Source of the DNA: Marinobacter gudaonensis
GTDB lineage: Bacteria; Pseudomonadota; Gammaproteobacteria; Pseudomonadales; Oleiphilaceae
Direction: 5' to 3'
DNA: 64,000 bases
Assembly (NCBI RefSeq): GCF_900115175.1
Contig: NZ_FOYV01000001.1
Location: 1,178,001 to 1,242,000 of the forward strand
The notes beneath the pieces are model-generated. The model was not told the origin of the DNA. It saw nothing but the letters and a program-made list of their open reading frames with translations, and did not search any database. The position numbers and the translations under genes were made by a program. Below, piece after piece: positions 42,232 through 52,979 of the stretch (its first letter is position 1; each line of letters opens with the position of its first letter).

Positions 42232-43872
42232 TCAGTGATTGTCCGGACGGTAGCCCAGGCGGAAGCCGCCCCAGTGCTTACCGTTCACAAAGATGGGAAC
42301 CGACAGATCGTGCATGATCTCTCCAGTGTCCCTGCGATAGGTCTGCAGCAACATCGTTTCCTTGTGGGTACCACAGCGGATACCGGTGCGGTCGTTGAAC
42401 AGGCGCTTGCTGCGGCTTTTCACCAGATCCACCTCCGGATTGCCGGTTGGAGCGTGGGCAAAATCCCGGTTGTGGGTGGGAACATAGCCGTCGGGCGCGC
42501 AGGCAATGGCAAACACGATTGCCTCATGGGCATTCTTGACCTGCTCCTGAACAGCCGGCAGGTACTGATCGGTAAACTGATCGAAACTGCTCGCGTATTT
42601 CTGCGGCTGGGTATTGGCGATCGGCTTGCGCTCCCGGTCAAACAGCGCACTCTCGGAGAGCTTGCCGTCCCGGATTGCCTGCTCAAACAGCTGGCCGATC
42701 TGCTCGGCGCCCGTGCGGGCGTGATCGTAGAAAATACGGTGATAGCTGGCGTCACTGTTCAGCGCAAACGAGGCGTTGGCTTTTTCCGCCAGTTCCATCA
42801 GCGTTGCCGCCTGCTCCGCCAGCGCCGAGACGCTGCTATCGCTTTCCGATATCTGGTCTCGCACGGTCTCGATGGCTGAAAACACCTGGGCCAGACTCTG
42901 CTCGTTGTTCTGGTCAATTTCGGCGATGCGGGCGACCTGTTGCTGCACCCGGTCGGACTGCTCGCTGATCTGCTCAAGGCGACCACCCACGCTCTCCACC
43001 GAAGCCAGCCCCTGCTCAATGCTCTGGGCCAGTTCCTCGATCCGGGAAACAATCAACGTGGTATCGGAGCGGATTTCCTCGAGGGTTTCGGCCACCTCGC
43101 CGGTGGCCTGGGCCGTGCGCCCGGCCAGTTGCCGAACCTCGTCCGCCACCACCGCAAAGCCCCGCCCCTGGTCGCCGGCGCGAGCGGCCTCAATGGCGGC
43201 GTTCAACGCCAGGAGGTTGGTTTGCTCGGCGATACCCTGGATGGTGGTGGTTACACCCTGAATCCGGTTGGATTTTTCATTCAGTTCCTGGATCAGTCGC
43301 AGGTTCTCACCAGACTGCTCGTGCACGGCGCGCACACTGCTGATGGCCGACATCAGCGCATCGTGGCCTTCGGTACTCACCTGTTTGTTCTGCAGGGCCA
43401 TGGTGGCAGCATCGGCGGCCTGCTCCGAGGACTCCCGCACCGTCTCAGTAATCTGGCCTGCGTAGTCGGCCATCTGGGCGGTTTCCTCCACCTGCCGATC
43501 CAGCCGCAGCTTGAGCTGATCCGCTGCAAACGACACCTGGGCCGCGGAAATAGCGTTCCGATCGGCACTGCCTGCCAGGGTTTCCACCAGCGCGCGACCA
43601 GCCCTGGCATCCGCCAGCAATTGGGCGCACTGATCGTACAGCGGATGATTTTCCGCCAGCGAGCCATCATTCAGGGCATGAAGGCCCCGCTCCGTCGGTT
43701 CCAGAACGCGGACAATCAGGAATCCTGCTGCCACGGCCAGTCCTACGAGCAGGCCGATCAACACCGATACCGGTTCCAGACCTACCATGGGCGCCCCCAC
43801 CGCACAGACGACCGCCACGACAATCGCAATCGCCACCCCCCAAAGAATCGACCTACGATCCAACAATCCCAT
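42232..43872 (-). CDS. Methyl-accepting chemotaxis protein with a C-terminal sensor domain
   Basis: A 546-residue chemoreceptor. Two membrane helices near the N-terminus (about 9-30 and 34-53) enclose almost no periplasmic loop, so no external sensor domain exists. The signalling hairpin is central, with the conserved tip [21 protein letters not shown] (about 225-245) and [17 protein letters not shown]-terminal domain of about 150 residues (about 395-546) ends in [11 protein letters not shown], a Cache/PAS-like pattern, so sensing is probably cytoplasmic. It contains [21 protein letters not shown], which may bear a ligand or heme site. The 220 AT-rich bases upstream hold its promoter. Ligand unknown. 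Confidence 0.88.
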   Translation of the reverse strand: MGLLDRRSILWGVAIAIVVAVVCAVGAPMVGLEPVSVLIGLLVGLAVAAGFLIVRVLEPTERGLHALNDGSLAENHPLYDQCAQLLADARAGRALVETLAGSADRNAISAAQVSFAADQLKLRLDRQVEETAQMADYAGQITETVRESSEQAADAATMALQNKQVSTEGHDALMSAISSVRAVHEQSGENLRLIQELNEKSNRIQGVTTTIQGIAEQTNLLALNAAIEAARAGDQGRGFAVVADEVRQLAGRTAQATGEVAETLEEIRSDTTLIVSRIEELAQSIEQGLASVESVGGRLEQISEQSDRVQQQVARIAEIDQNNEQSLAQVFSAIETVRDQISESDSSVSALAEQAATLMELAEKANASFALNSDASYHRIFYDHARTGAEQIGQLFEQAIRDGKLSESALFDRERKPIANTQPQKYASSFDQFTDQYLPAVQEQVKNAHEAIVFAIACAPDGYVPTHNRDFAHAPTGNPEVDLVKSRSKRLFNDRTGIRCGTHKETMLLQTYRRDTGEIMHDLSVPIFVNGKHWGGFRLGYRPDNH

Positions 43873-44012
43873 AGCAACCTCTTATTTATAATTGCTTTTA
43901 TAAGCATCTTTTATTTAAGGCCATTGCGGAGACTAAAGAATTGATGTGAGTTAATAACTCATACTTTAGTGTATTTAACACAGGTATCGGCAGGGAAAAG
44001 TATTTCTGAAAC

Positions 44013-44064
44013 AAAAAGCCGCAAACCCGACGCACTCTGTAACCAGAAGCGCCAGGTTTGCGGT
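44013..44064 (-). terminator. Intrinsic terminator of the PhoX gene
   Basis: On the minus strand, a ten-pair stem ACCGCAAACC/GGTTTGCGGC (one G-T pair) with a loop of about 27 bases is followed by five T. It begins about 30 bases after the PhoX stop codon at 44093. Confidence 0.7.
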
Positions 44065-44092
44065 CTGTCAGTTGCCGCGGGACTGGCCGGAA

Positions 44093-46099
44093 TCAGGCGC
44101 CGACAACGCCACCGTCGTCACGGGTAACGATCACAGTCGCATCCCTGGGACGGGATTGGCTGGCGTCCGGCCAGTTGCCATCCGGGTGCTGGATGTTGAC
44201 GAACATGGTTTTCACATCCGGGGTGGACGTTACACCGGTGACCTCGCAGCCCACGGGCCCTACGAAGAAACGCTTGATCTCACGGGTTTCGGGGTTGGCG
44301 GCCAGCATCATGTTGTTCTGATAAGGCGCGGCATCGGAGCCATCGGTCTGGATCCAGAGGCGGCCGTTGTAGTCAAACCAGAGGCCATCCGGGCTGTTGA
44401 AGATGTTGTCGTCGGTCAGTGACACAATCACCTCATCATCCACCACGGTTTCCGTGCCCTGCTCACCGGCAAACACGAAGATGTCCCAATCGAAGCCGGT
44501 GGCCGTGAAATCATCGCCGTTTTCGCTCCAGCGAATGATGTGGCCGGTCCGGTTCTCAGCATTCGGGTTGGCCGCGTTGACCTGGGCCTCAGTACGCTGA
44601 CTGTTGTTGGTCAAGGTGAAATAGACCTGGCCGGAGTTGGGATCCACGGCGCCCCACTCGGGACGATCCATGGGCGTGGCGCCGGCAATGTCGGCAGCCA
44701 GCCGGGTGTTGACCAGAACGTCGGCCTGGTTCTCGAAGCCATCGAAGACAATGTCGCTGACGGTCGTGCCAACAGCGGCGTCTACCTTGGCCTTGAAGTC
44801 GGCATTATTCAGGTCCAGAGGCAGCCAGTCGCCGGTGCCGTCGTCGTTGAACCGAGCGACGTACAGGGTGCCTTCGTCCAGGAGGTAACCGCCGGCGGTG
44901 GCCGCGTAGTAGGGCTTGGCGGACACAAACTTGTAGATGTATTCAAAGCGGGAGTCGTCGCCGGAGTAGCAGACTACCGGCTCACCCTCGGTCACCGGTG
45001 CGAAGATCACGCCTTCGTGGCCAAAGCGGCCCAGGGCGGTGCGCTTCTGGGGCTTGCTCTCCGGTGTGAAGGGGTCGATTTCCACCATGTAGCCGTAAGT
45101 GTTGGCTTCATTGCGGTAGTCGTCTGTTGCCGTACCCGTGCCCGGTGTAACGTTGAAGCGGATGTACTGATCCGCTCCGCCCTGCGCCAACTCCCAGTCG
45201 TACCGGCTGGAGCTGCCCACGCCATGACGCACCTGTTCCCTGGGCTGGTTGGCATCGCTGTTCGCGAAGTAACCGTGCCAGTTTTCTTCCGCCGCCAGGT
45301 AGGTGCCCCAGGGCGTCGGGCCCATGGCGCAGTTGTTCAGGGTGCCCCGGGTTTCGGTGGCGTCGGTGCTGTATTTGGTCACCAGCTTGCTGTAGCCGCG
45401 GGCCGGACCACGAATGTCCATTTCGGTGTTACCGGTGATGCGACGGTTGAACGGGCTGCCGAAGACGATGTCCCAGGTGCCTTCGGTATCGCGTTTGATG
45501 TGAACAACCGACACGCCGTGAGCTGCGATTTCCTTGCGCACTTCGTCTGCAGGGCGTTCGCCAGCCACGTAGTTAGGCCCTGTGGGATGGATTTCACTTT
45601 GGTTGATGTACTCATGGTTCATCACCAGCAGGCCTTCGCTGGAGCTGTTGCCGCCGGCCTTAAGATCAATCGGGAAAAAGTGCACGCCATCGTGGTGCAT
45701 GCCCATCTGCTGCTCCTGCTCGGCACCGGTGTTGGTACCGTCCGGCTTGTAGGCCGGGTAGGAGCCGGTAATCGGCGTGCCCCAGGGCAGGAAAGGCCGG
45801 GCGGAGTAGCCTTCCGGAACGACGACCTCATTGGCGCTGGAAGTGGCAACGGCCTTGAAACCCAGCTGGGTGTTGGCGGCGTTGCCGGTTGTGGTGCCTC
45901 CGCCGTTGCTGTCACTGCCGCAGCCAGCCAGGCCAACACCCATGACGCTTGCCAGGGCGGCACCCACGCTGCCCTTCATCACGGTGCGACGTTGCATGCG
46001 GGCTGCCAGAATTTCACGGAACGGAAGGTTGCCGGAATGGTTGACTACCGGCTCGTAGTTCGGGTCCAGATAGTTGGAATCAAGGTGATGCTTGGCCAT
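44093..46099 (-). CDS. PhoX-family phosphatase (DUF839), Tat-exported
   Basis: A 668-residue secreted protein. A twin-arginine signal (QRRTVMKGSVGAALASVMG, about residues 34-52) precedes a Cys in LAGCGSD, so it may also be a lipoprotein. The body has the PhoX beta-propeller pattern: GYSARPFLPWGTPITG, MGMHHDGVHFFPI, GLLVMNHEYINQ, NCAMGPTPWGTYLAAEENW, DGLWFDYNGRLWIQTDG and MFVNIQHPG-like endings. PhoX enzymes are calcium/iron alkaline phosphatases that release phosphate from organic esters in seawater. Start 46099 (MAKHHLDSNY) has GAGG seven bases upstream; a longer frame adds 20 residues without support. No Pho box was clearly recognised. Confidence 0.87.
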   Translation of the reverse strand: MAKHHLDSNYLDPNYEPVVNHSGNLPFREILAARMQRRTVMKGSVGAALASVMGVGLAGCGSDSNGGGTTTGNAANTQLGFKAVATSSANEVVVPEGYSARPFLPWGTPITGSYPAYKPDGTNTGAEQEQQMGMHHDGVHFFPIDLKAGGNSSSEGLLVMNHEYINQSEIHPTGPNYVAGERPADEVRKEIAAHGVSVVHIKRDTEGTWDIVFGSPFNRRITGNTEMDIRGPARGYSKLVTKYSTDATETRGTLNNCAMGPTPWGTYLAAEENWHGYFANSDANQPREQVRHGVGSSSRYDWELAQGGADQYIRFNVTPGTGTATDDYRNEANTYGYMVEIDPFTPESKPQKRTALGRFGHEGVIFAPVTEGEPVVCYSGDDSRFEYIYKFVSAKPYYAATAGGYLLDEGTLYVARFNDDGTGDWLPLDLNNADFKAKVDAAVGTTVSDIVFDGFENQADVLVNTRLAADIAGATPMDRPEWGAVDPNSGQVYFTLTNNSQRTEAQVNAANPNAENRTGHIIRWSENGDDFTATGFDWDIFVFAGEQGTETVVDDEVIVSLTDDNIFNSPDGLWFDYNGRLWIQTDGSDAAPYQNNMMLAANPETREIKRFFVGPVGCEVTGVTSTPDVKTMFVNIQHPDGNWPDASQSRPRDATVIVTRDDGGVVGA

Positions 46100-46229
46100 G
46101 GATTCGCCTCTCTCAAAACAGCGGGTCTGTGTTGTTGAGAGGCCAGTGTCGGCGAGCAATGTGACAGATAGCAGACGTTAAAAAGACAAAACCGTTAACA
46201 TTCCTTTACAGAATAATCGGCGCCGGGGT

Positions 46230-46258
46230 CGCCCCGCCCGAACTGCCCGGGCGGGGCG
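46230..46258 (-). terminator. GC-rich stem-loop after the acidic lipoprotein gene
   Basis: An 11-bp perfect stem (CGCCCCGCCCG at 46230-46240 with its complement at 46248-46258) sits just past the lipoprotein stop codon at 46267. There is no T run, so termination is possible but weak. Confidence 0.45.
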
Positions 46259-46266
46259 GACAGCCC

Positions 46267-46563
46267 TTACTGCTGGGTGGCTTCCTCGTAGCCTTCTTCC
46301 ATGGCATCGCCGGTTTCTTCAGCCGCCTCGCCCATGGCCTCACCGGCTTCTTTCGCACCCTCCTGGAGTTCGCCCATGGCGCTTTCATCCTGGCCGGTCG
46401 CTTCCTCCATGGTTTCTTCCGCGGAATCCGCCGCGTCGTCCATCATGTCGCCAGCGTTGTCCGCCGCCTGTTCAACGTCCACACCTTCGTTGTCCTCCGA
46501 GCTGCATGCGGCAAGCCCAAGCGTCAGAACGATCAAAAGCGTACTCAATGCGAGCCTGTTCAT
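46267..46563 (-). CDS. Small acidic helical lipoprotein
   Basis: A 98-residue lipoprotein (lipobox GLAACSSED, Cys20). The mature 79 residues are extremely acidic and Ala/Glu/Met-rich with no hydrophobic core, and show a heptad-like periodicity (ADNAGDMMDDAADSAEETME), suggesting a long amphipathic or coiled helix at an envelope face. No family was recognised beyond similar low-complexity lipoproteins. A strong signal peptide and good reading frame make it a credible gene. It lies between PhoX (same strand, downstream) and a small unrelated gene upstream. Confidence 0.75.
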   Translation of the reverse strand: MNRLALSTLLIVLTLGLAACSSEDNEGVDVEQAADNAGDMMDDAADSAEETMEEATGQDESAMGELQEGAKEAGEAMGEAAEETGDAMEEGYEEATQQ

Positions 46564-46672
46564 ACCATTTCCCTCTGTTGGTCAGTGTTTACAACGCGGG
46601 TCAGGGTACGGCCGGCCTACAAAGGAAAGCAATTACGGGGCGATTACCCTTTGGTTAGCCGGCTGCCTAAGG

Positions 46673-46924
46673 CTAAGGCACTCCATCGGCCAGCAGTTGG
46701 CCATCGATGGTAATCACGTGGTCGAAGGGCAACATCACCCCCCGCCCCAGCAGCAGAAAATCCTTGCCGGCACGGCTGCAAAAGTCACGGATCACATCGT
46801 GCACCTGGCAGACCTGCCCGGCACCATCGCGGTAAACCACTTCGGCGAGCCGTCCCGAGGTCAGGTACTCGACCAGCATGGCCCTGGCGGAACATGAGGC
46901 TGTAGCGGAGGAAACTCGAGACAT
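46673..46924 (-). CDS. Small uncharacterised protein, possibly Rof-like
   Basis: An 83-residue ORF. After a short Ser/Ala-rich start, LVEYLTSGRLAEVVYRDGAG, QVHDVIRDFCSRAGKDFLLL and GVMLPFDHVITIDGQ give a five-strand, SH3-like pattern reminiscent of Rho-binding antiterminator (Rof) proteins, but this is only a pattern match. The ATG at 46924 is chosen because it gives a compact protein; a frame extending 38 codons upstream carries basic, non-homologous sequence. It is divergent from alkB with 198 bases between, so the two share a promoter region. Confidence 0.5.
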   Translation of the reverse strand: MSRVSSATASCSARAMLVEYLTSGRLAEVVYRDGAGQVCQVHDVIRDFCSRAGKDFLLLGRGVMLPFDHVITIDGQLLADGVP

Positions 46925-47122
46925 TGCGGGTTCTTCCCTGGTTCTTGTTTTGTTTTGAGTCTGGTCCAGAAAACCCGTTTTCGCCAAAAACCGAACCGCA
47001 AACCACCCTCCTCGGCCACGATTGTCATTTTGTGCCAAGCTGCCGACTCGCTATCGCCGGTTGTTGCATTGCCAGATTGTCCGACATAAATTTCAAGAAC
47101 GCCTACCTGATGGGAGAGAACC

Positions 47123-48394
47123 ATGAACGCCAAAACCCGTGACAATCTGGAATCGCACAAGGTGATGCCAACCCCGGAACAGACAACGGAATCACACGCC
47201 TGGAAAGACCCCAAGCGGTATATGTGGCTGCTCGGCCCGGCCCTGCCCGGTATCGGCCTGGCGGCCCTGACCGGTTACGCGCTGGCCCCCAAAAAACTGA
47301 AGGCCCTCGCCTGGACCGGCCCCGCCCTCGTACACGGCATCATTCCGGCTCTGGACCGCGCCATCGGCGAGGACAAAAGCAACCCGCCCGAGTCGGCGGT
47401 GAAGACGCTGGAGCAGGACAAATACTACGACCGGATTGTGAAAGCCTTCATCCCCACCCAGTACGTGATGACGTTCATGGGCGCCTGGCTGGCCAGCCGC
47501 AAGAACACGCCTCTGGAGGACAAGATCGGCCTGACCCTGACGGTGGGCGCGATCAATGGCGTCGGCATCAACACCGCTCACGAACTGGGCCACAAGTCCA
47601 ACAGGCTGAACAAGCTGCTGGCCATGGCAGCCCTGGCACCCACCGGCTACACCCATTTTGTGGTGGAGCACAACTTCGGCCACCACAAACGCGTCGCCAC
47701 CCCCGAGGATCCGGCCAGCAGCCGCATGGGCGAAAGTTTCTGGAAGTTCCTGCCGCGCACGGTGTTGGGCGGCATCAAATCCTCCATCAAGATTGAAAAG
47801 GCTCGCCTGGCCCGGAAGGGCAAGGGCTTCTGGAGCCTGGATAATGAGCTGCTGCAGGGCTGGGCCATGAGCGCGGGTTTCTTCGGCGCCACCACTCTGG
47901 TGTGCGGCCCCAGGGCGGTGCCTTTCCTGGCGGCCCAGGCGGTGTACGGGGCCAGTCTGCTGGAGAGCGTGAACTACATCGAGCATTACGGGCTGCTGCG
48001 CCAGAAGGACGAGAACGGCAAATATGAGCGAACAAAGCCGGAGCACAGCTGGAACAGCAATCACGTGGTAACCAACCTGTTCCTGTATCAGCTGCAGCGG
48101 CATTCGGACCACCACGCCCATCCACAACGCAGCTACCAGGCCCTTCGCCACTTCGAAAAGGCACCGCAGCTACCCGGCGGCTACGCGTCGATGCTGTTGC
48201 CGGCCTATCTGCCGCAGTGGTGGTACGAGACCATGGACAAGCGGGTGATTGACCACTACGAGGGCGATCTGAGCAAAATCAACTGGGATCCGGATCGCCG
48301 GGAGGAGTTGATGGCCAAGTATGCGGATTATGCGGCGGAGGTGGCCGCCGAGGCGAAGGCTCGGCGCGAATCCGGGAAGTCCGCGGCGGCCTGA
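47123..48394 (+). CDS. alkB: Alkane 1-monooxygenase
   Basis: A 423-residue integral-membrane non-heme di-iron hydroxylase that converts medium-chain n-alkanes to 1-alkanols with O2 and electrons from rubredoxin. All histidine boxes are present: HELGH (about 153-157), EHNFGHH (182-188), NYIEHYG (284-290) and LQRHSDHHAHP (324-334), within six hydrophobic segments. ATG 47123 has a GGAGAG site. No rubredoxin or rubredoxin reductase lies in the window, so electron transfer must come from elsewhere. The C-terminus has an Ala/Glu/Lys tail after the last His box. Repeat R7 follows, then genes of acyl-CoA metabolism. Confidence 0.95.
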   Translation: MNAKTRDNLESHKVMPTPEQTTESHAWKDPKRYMWLLGPALPGIGLAALTGYALAPKKLKALAWTGPALVHGIIPALDRAIGEDKSNPPESAVKTLEQDKYYDRIVKAFIPTQYVMTFMGAWLASRKNTPLEDKIGLTLTVGAINGVGINTAHELGHKSNRLNKLLAMAALAPTGYTHFVVEHNFGHHKRVATPEDPASSRMGESFWKFLPRTVLGGIKSSIKIEKARLARKGKGFWSLDNELLQGWAMSAGFFGATTLVCGPRAVPFLAAQAVYGASLLESVNYIEHYGLLRQKDENGKYERTKPEHSWNSNHVVTNLFLYQLQRHSDHHAHPQRSYQALRHFEKAPQLPGGYASMLLPAYLPQWWYETMDKRVIDHYEGDLSKINWDPDRREELMAKYADYAAEVAAEAKARRESGKSAAA

Positions 48395-48446
48395 TGTTGG
48401 TTGGCCGCAAACGCAGGCCCCAGCCTTTGCGTCCGTGAGCCTGCAT

Positions 48447-48550
48447 CCAACCGGGGATCTTCCGTCCGGGAGACGCCGTGAACCCATCCATGGGGGCTTG
48501 ATCGCAGCATCCCTGCTGCTCACACTCCCGGACGGAAGATCCCCGGTCGG
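48447..48550 (+). repeat. Cloverleaf repeat R7 (between convergent alkB and crotonase)
   Basis: Outer stem of 26 bases per arm (48447-48472 with 48525-48550), one mismatch, inner end GGGAG/CTCCC. Hairpin 1 is CCCA-TCCA-TGGG (compensatory change relative to R10), linker GGCTTGATC, hairpin 2 GCAGCA-TCCC-TGCTGC. It lies 53 bases after alkB. Confidence 0.85.
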
Positions 48551-48636
48551 CTGCCCAGACTTTTGGTGCAACAGTCGAGAATAGCCCGGCGCGACTGAGG
48601 CTCTCAATCGGAGTTTTTGCTGGGCTCGTGTGTCGG

Positions 48637-49416
48637 TTACTTGCCCTTGAAAACCGCGTCCCTTCTTTCCAGAAACGACTGGATTCCTTCTTTGACATCC
48701 TCACTGGCCATCACCGGCTGAAGGTCCGGGAACAAGCGCTGTTTGGCAGCTTCCTGGCCTTCGCTCACGGCGATTTTGGAGGATCTCAGACTGCCCTGAA
48801 CCCCCAAAGGCGCGGCCTTGGCGATATTTCCGGCGATCTCCAAAGCCACCTTGAACTGTTCACCGGGCTCCACCAGTTCCTGAATCAGACCCCAGTGGTA
48901 GGCCTGGTCAGCCGTCCATTCGTCGCCTGTCAGGAGGTAACGCTGGGCGTTGCCCCAACCGATTTCCCGCTGCAGGCGGATGGTAGCGCCGCCGCAGGCG
49001 AAGATGCCGCGTTTGACTTCCAACTGCGCGAAGCGAGTACCTTTGGCCGCCACGCGCACATCGGTGTTCAGCATCATTTCCACGCCGCAGGTAAAGCAGA
49101 TGCCCTGGGCGGCAAACACCACGGGTTTGCTGAGGCCGGGGCCGGTGATATGGAATGGATCCAGTTCGCCTTCTCCCGGCTCGATGCCTTTGCCGTTGGC
49201 GAACACGCCAGCCCAGTCGTCGAGCTGCAGGCCGCTGGTAAAGTGGTCGCCCTCGGCGTACATCAATCCGACTCGCAGTTCCGGGTCGTTCTCAAGCTGG
49301 TAATAGGCCGCCGCGATCTGGTGGTACATCTCGCGGTTCATGGCGTTCATTTTTTCCGGCCGGTTCAGGCCGATCAGCAGTACGTGGTCTCTCTTTTCGA
49401 CATTAACCAGTGACAA
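48637..49416 (-). CDS. Crotonase/enoyl-CoA hydratase family protein
   Basis: A 259-residue crotonase-fold protein with VLLIGLNRPEKMNAMNREMYHQIAAAY at the start of the fold, HFTSGLQLDDWA as the oxyanion-hole region, and FAAQGICFTCGVEMMLNTDVRVAA for the second core. The usual catalytic Glu of hydratases is not obvious, so it may be a hydratase or isomerase with another substrate. The TTG at 49416 (MSLVNVEKRDHV) is chosen because AGGA lies eight bases upstream and relatives start so; ATG codons at 49431 and 49452 are alternatives. It is on the minus strand with the acyl-CoA dehydrogenase upstream, and repeats R7, R8 and R9 around it. Confidence 0.82.
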   Translation of the reverse strand: MSLVNVEKRDHVLLIGLNRPEKMNAMNREMYHQIAAAYYQLENDPELRVGLMYAEGDHFTSGLQLDDWAGVFANGKGIEPGEGELDPFHITGPGLSKPVVFAAQGICFTCGVEMMLNTDVRVAAKGTRFAQLEVKRGIFACGGATIRLQREIGWGNAQRYLLTGDEWTADQAYHWGLIQELVEPGEQFKVALEIAGNIAKAAPLGVQGSLRSSKIAVSEGQEAAKQRLFPDLQPVMASEDVKEGIQSFLERRDAVFKGK

Positions 49417-49473
49417 TGGACTTATCCTCATGTTCAGGCTTGTAGCCTGCATGTGTTGGCGTTGGCACGATCA

Positions 49474-49569
49474 ACGGGGAACGTCTTCCGGGACACGCTA
49501 CAAGCACATCCCTGTGCGCTCGGCTGTGGCCATCCATGGCCACAGACGGTCCCGGAAGACGTTCCCCGT
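49474..49569 (+). repeat. Cloverleaf repeat R8 (upstream of the crotonase gene)
   Basis: A perfect 21-bp outer stem (49474-49494 with 49549-49569), inner end GGGAC/GTCCC. Hairpin 1 is GCACA-TCCC-TGTGC, linker GCTCGG, hairpin 2 a nine-pair CTGTGGCCA-TCCA-TGGCCACAG. It sits in the 400-base space between the acyl-CoA dehydrogenase stop and the crotonase start. Confidence 0.85.
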
Positions 49570-49679
49570 CGCTCGCGCTCCCACTAAGGCAGTTATACCC
49601 GAACGCATTTTCCTTATTTCGAGCAGCCAGAGTGGTGTTTATGTCTGTTCAGCGAATTGCGCTGACGCACGGGCGCGTT

Positions 49680-49778
49680 CGGCTGGCAGGCCTTTCCGGG
49701 ACCGTTGAGGGCCAGGGATGGCCCGATCGAGCCTACAAGGACGTACTTGCGGCGTGTCCCGGAAAGGCCTGCCAGCCG
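49680..49778 (-). repeat. Cloverleaf repeat R9, inverted relative to R8
   Basis: A perfect 23-bp outer stem (49680-49702 with 49756-49778), inner end GGGAC/GTCCC. Read on the minus strand: hairpin 1 TACG-TCCT-TGTA, linker GGCTCGATC, hairpin 2 GGGCCA-TCCC-TGGCCC. It starts 110 bases from R8 in the opposite orientation and ends 38 bases from the acyl-CoA dehydrogenase stop. Confidence 0.85.
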
Positions 49779-49816
49779 GGCGTGCAACCACCCGAATTCT
49801 CAGTCTGCAAACGGGC

Positions 49817-51619
<1,803 letters not shown>

Positions 51620-51754
51620 GCTGGGTCTCCTGTTTGTTATCAACAGCCTCTCACAACTGATTTTTCCAGGAAACCGGCGTTTATGACACAATTATGGCCA
51701 ATAATGCCATCGATCCATGCACCAGCACGAAAGACGGTGCCTGCCAGACGGCCA

Positions 51755-51856
51755 CCAGCGGGGTCTTCCCTCCCGGGACACGCTGTGAATACATCCATGT
51801 ACGCTTGGCTGCAGCATCCATGCTGCAGACAGTCCCGGGAGGGAAGACCCCGCTGG
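51755..51856 (+). repeat. Cloverleaf repeat R10 (between divergent fadE-like gene and regulator)
   Basis: A perfect 25-bp outer stem (51755-51779 with 51832-51856), inner end GGGAC/GTCCC. Hairpin 1 is TACA-TCCA-TGTA, linker CGCTTGG, hairpin 2 CTGCAGCA-TCCA-TGCTGCAG. It lies between two divergent genes and ends 20 bases before the start codon of the regulator. Confidence 0.87.
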
Positions 51857-51876
51857 CAGCCTGCTTTGGAGTACGC

Positions 51877-52872
51877 ATGCGAACCGTCTCTGTTATTGGA
51901 TTTGATGGCGCTTTGGCCAGCGCCATTACCGGCATTATTGATCTTTTCCGGCTGGCCGGGGTTACCTGGGCCCGGATCAATAATGAAGCGCCATCGCCGC
52001 AATTTTCCACCCGACTGCTGACCAGGGATGGCGTGCCGTGCCGGTGCATCAACGGGCTGACCATTCAGGCGGATGGCGCCTGGAACGAGTTGGCCGCTGG
52101 CGCGGAACCGGACGATCTGGTGGTCATTCCTACCATTGGAGGTCCGATCGAGGCGGTGTTGGCGAGCAATGGCGAGCTGATCGAGTGGTTGGGCCGGTTC
52201 GGGGCTGTCAGTTCCGGTCAGGTGCGAGTGGCCAGTAACTGTACCGGGGCCTTCATGCTGGCCGAGGCGGGGTTGCTTGAGGGCCGGATGGCGACGACGC
52301 ATTGGGGGTTCAGCCAGCAGTTTCGGGAGCGATTCCCCCGGGTGGATCTGCAACCGGACCGGCTGGTAACGGTAGACGGGCACATTGCCTGCGCCGGCGG
52401 GGGCATGGCCTGGTGGGATCTGGGCGTTCATCTGGTTGAGCGCTACGCCGGCACTCAGGTTGCCCGGGAACTTGCCAAGGCGTTTGTGCTGGATGTCGGG
52501 CGAACCAGTCAGGCACCCTACAGCGCCCTGCAGGCCCGTCGATATCATTCCGATGCCGCCATACTGAGGCTGCAGGACTGGCTGGATGCCCACTTTGACG
52601 CCCCCCTCAACCTGGAGGTTCTGGCCACCGTGGCCGGTCTCACGGAACGTTCGCTGATCCGGCGCTTCAAGGCCGCCACCGGGGACACGCCCAATGCCTA
52701 TCTTCAGATTTTACGAATCGAGATAGCCCGTCAGCAGCTCGAGAGCTCCCGTTTACCTATTGATGAAATCACCCGGCAGGTGGGTTACGAGGATGTGAGT
52801 TCGTTTACCCGGTTGTTCCGCCGGCACACGGGCCTGTCTCCAGGGGCGTACAGGGCCCGCTTTGGGAGGTAA
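51877..52872 (+). CDS. GlxA-type AraC-family transcriptional regulator
   Basis: A 331-residue regulator with an N-terminal DJ-1/PfpI-like domain (about 1-190) bearing the nucleophile-elbow-like ASNCTGAFMLAEAG (Cys about 116), and a C-terminal AraC double helix-turn-helix (about 225-325) with VAGLTERSLIRRFKAATGDTPNAYLQ and VGYEDVSSFTRLFRRHTGLSPGAYR. It is divergent from the acyl-CoA dehydrogenase and may regulate it and the alkB neighbourhood; the ligand is unknown. ATG 51877 is used: longer frames upstream read through repeat R10 and lack family similarity. Confidence 0.87.
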   Translation: MRTVSVIGFDGALASAITGIIDLFRLAGVTWARINNEAPSPQFSTRLLTRDGVPCRCINGLTIQADGAWNELAAGAEPDDLVVIPTIGGPIEAVLASNGELIEWLGRFGAVSSGQVRVASNCTGAFMLAEAGLLEGRMATTHWGFSQQFRERFPRVDLQPDRLVTVDGHIACAGGGMAWWDLGVHLVERYAGTQVARELAKAFVLDVGRTSQAPYSALQARRYHSDAAILRLQDWLDAHFDAPLNLEVLATVAGLTERSLIRRFKAATGDTPNAYLQILRIEIARQQLESSRLPIDEITRQVGYEDVSSFTRLFRRHTGLSPGAYRARFGR

Positions 52873-52979
52873 TGGCACCAGGGCAGGATGGCGCGGGTTA
52901 TGCATCCAGACAGGTGTAGGCCATATTGCGGCCGGAAACGTAAAGAATACCGACAGGTGTAACCATGGGGAGGCCCGTC

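Noticed and set aside
44540..46138. 532-codon open frame antisense to phoX
   Set aside because: Shadow frame over a gene with clear family motifs and a Tat signal.
51694..51876. N-terminal extension of the GlxA-type regulator through repeat R10
   Set aside because: The extension would encode the repeat itself; the DJ-1-like domain begins right at 51877.
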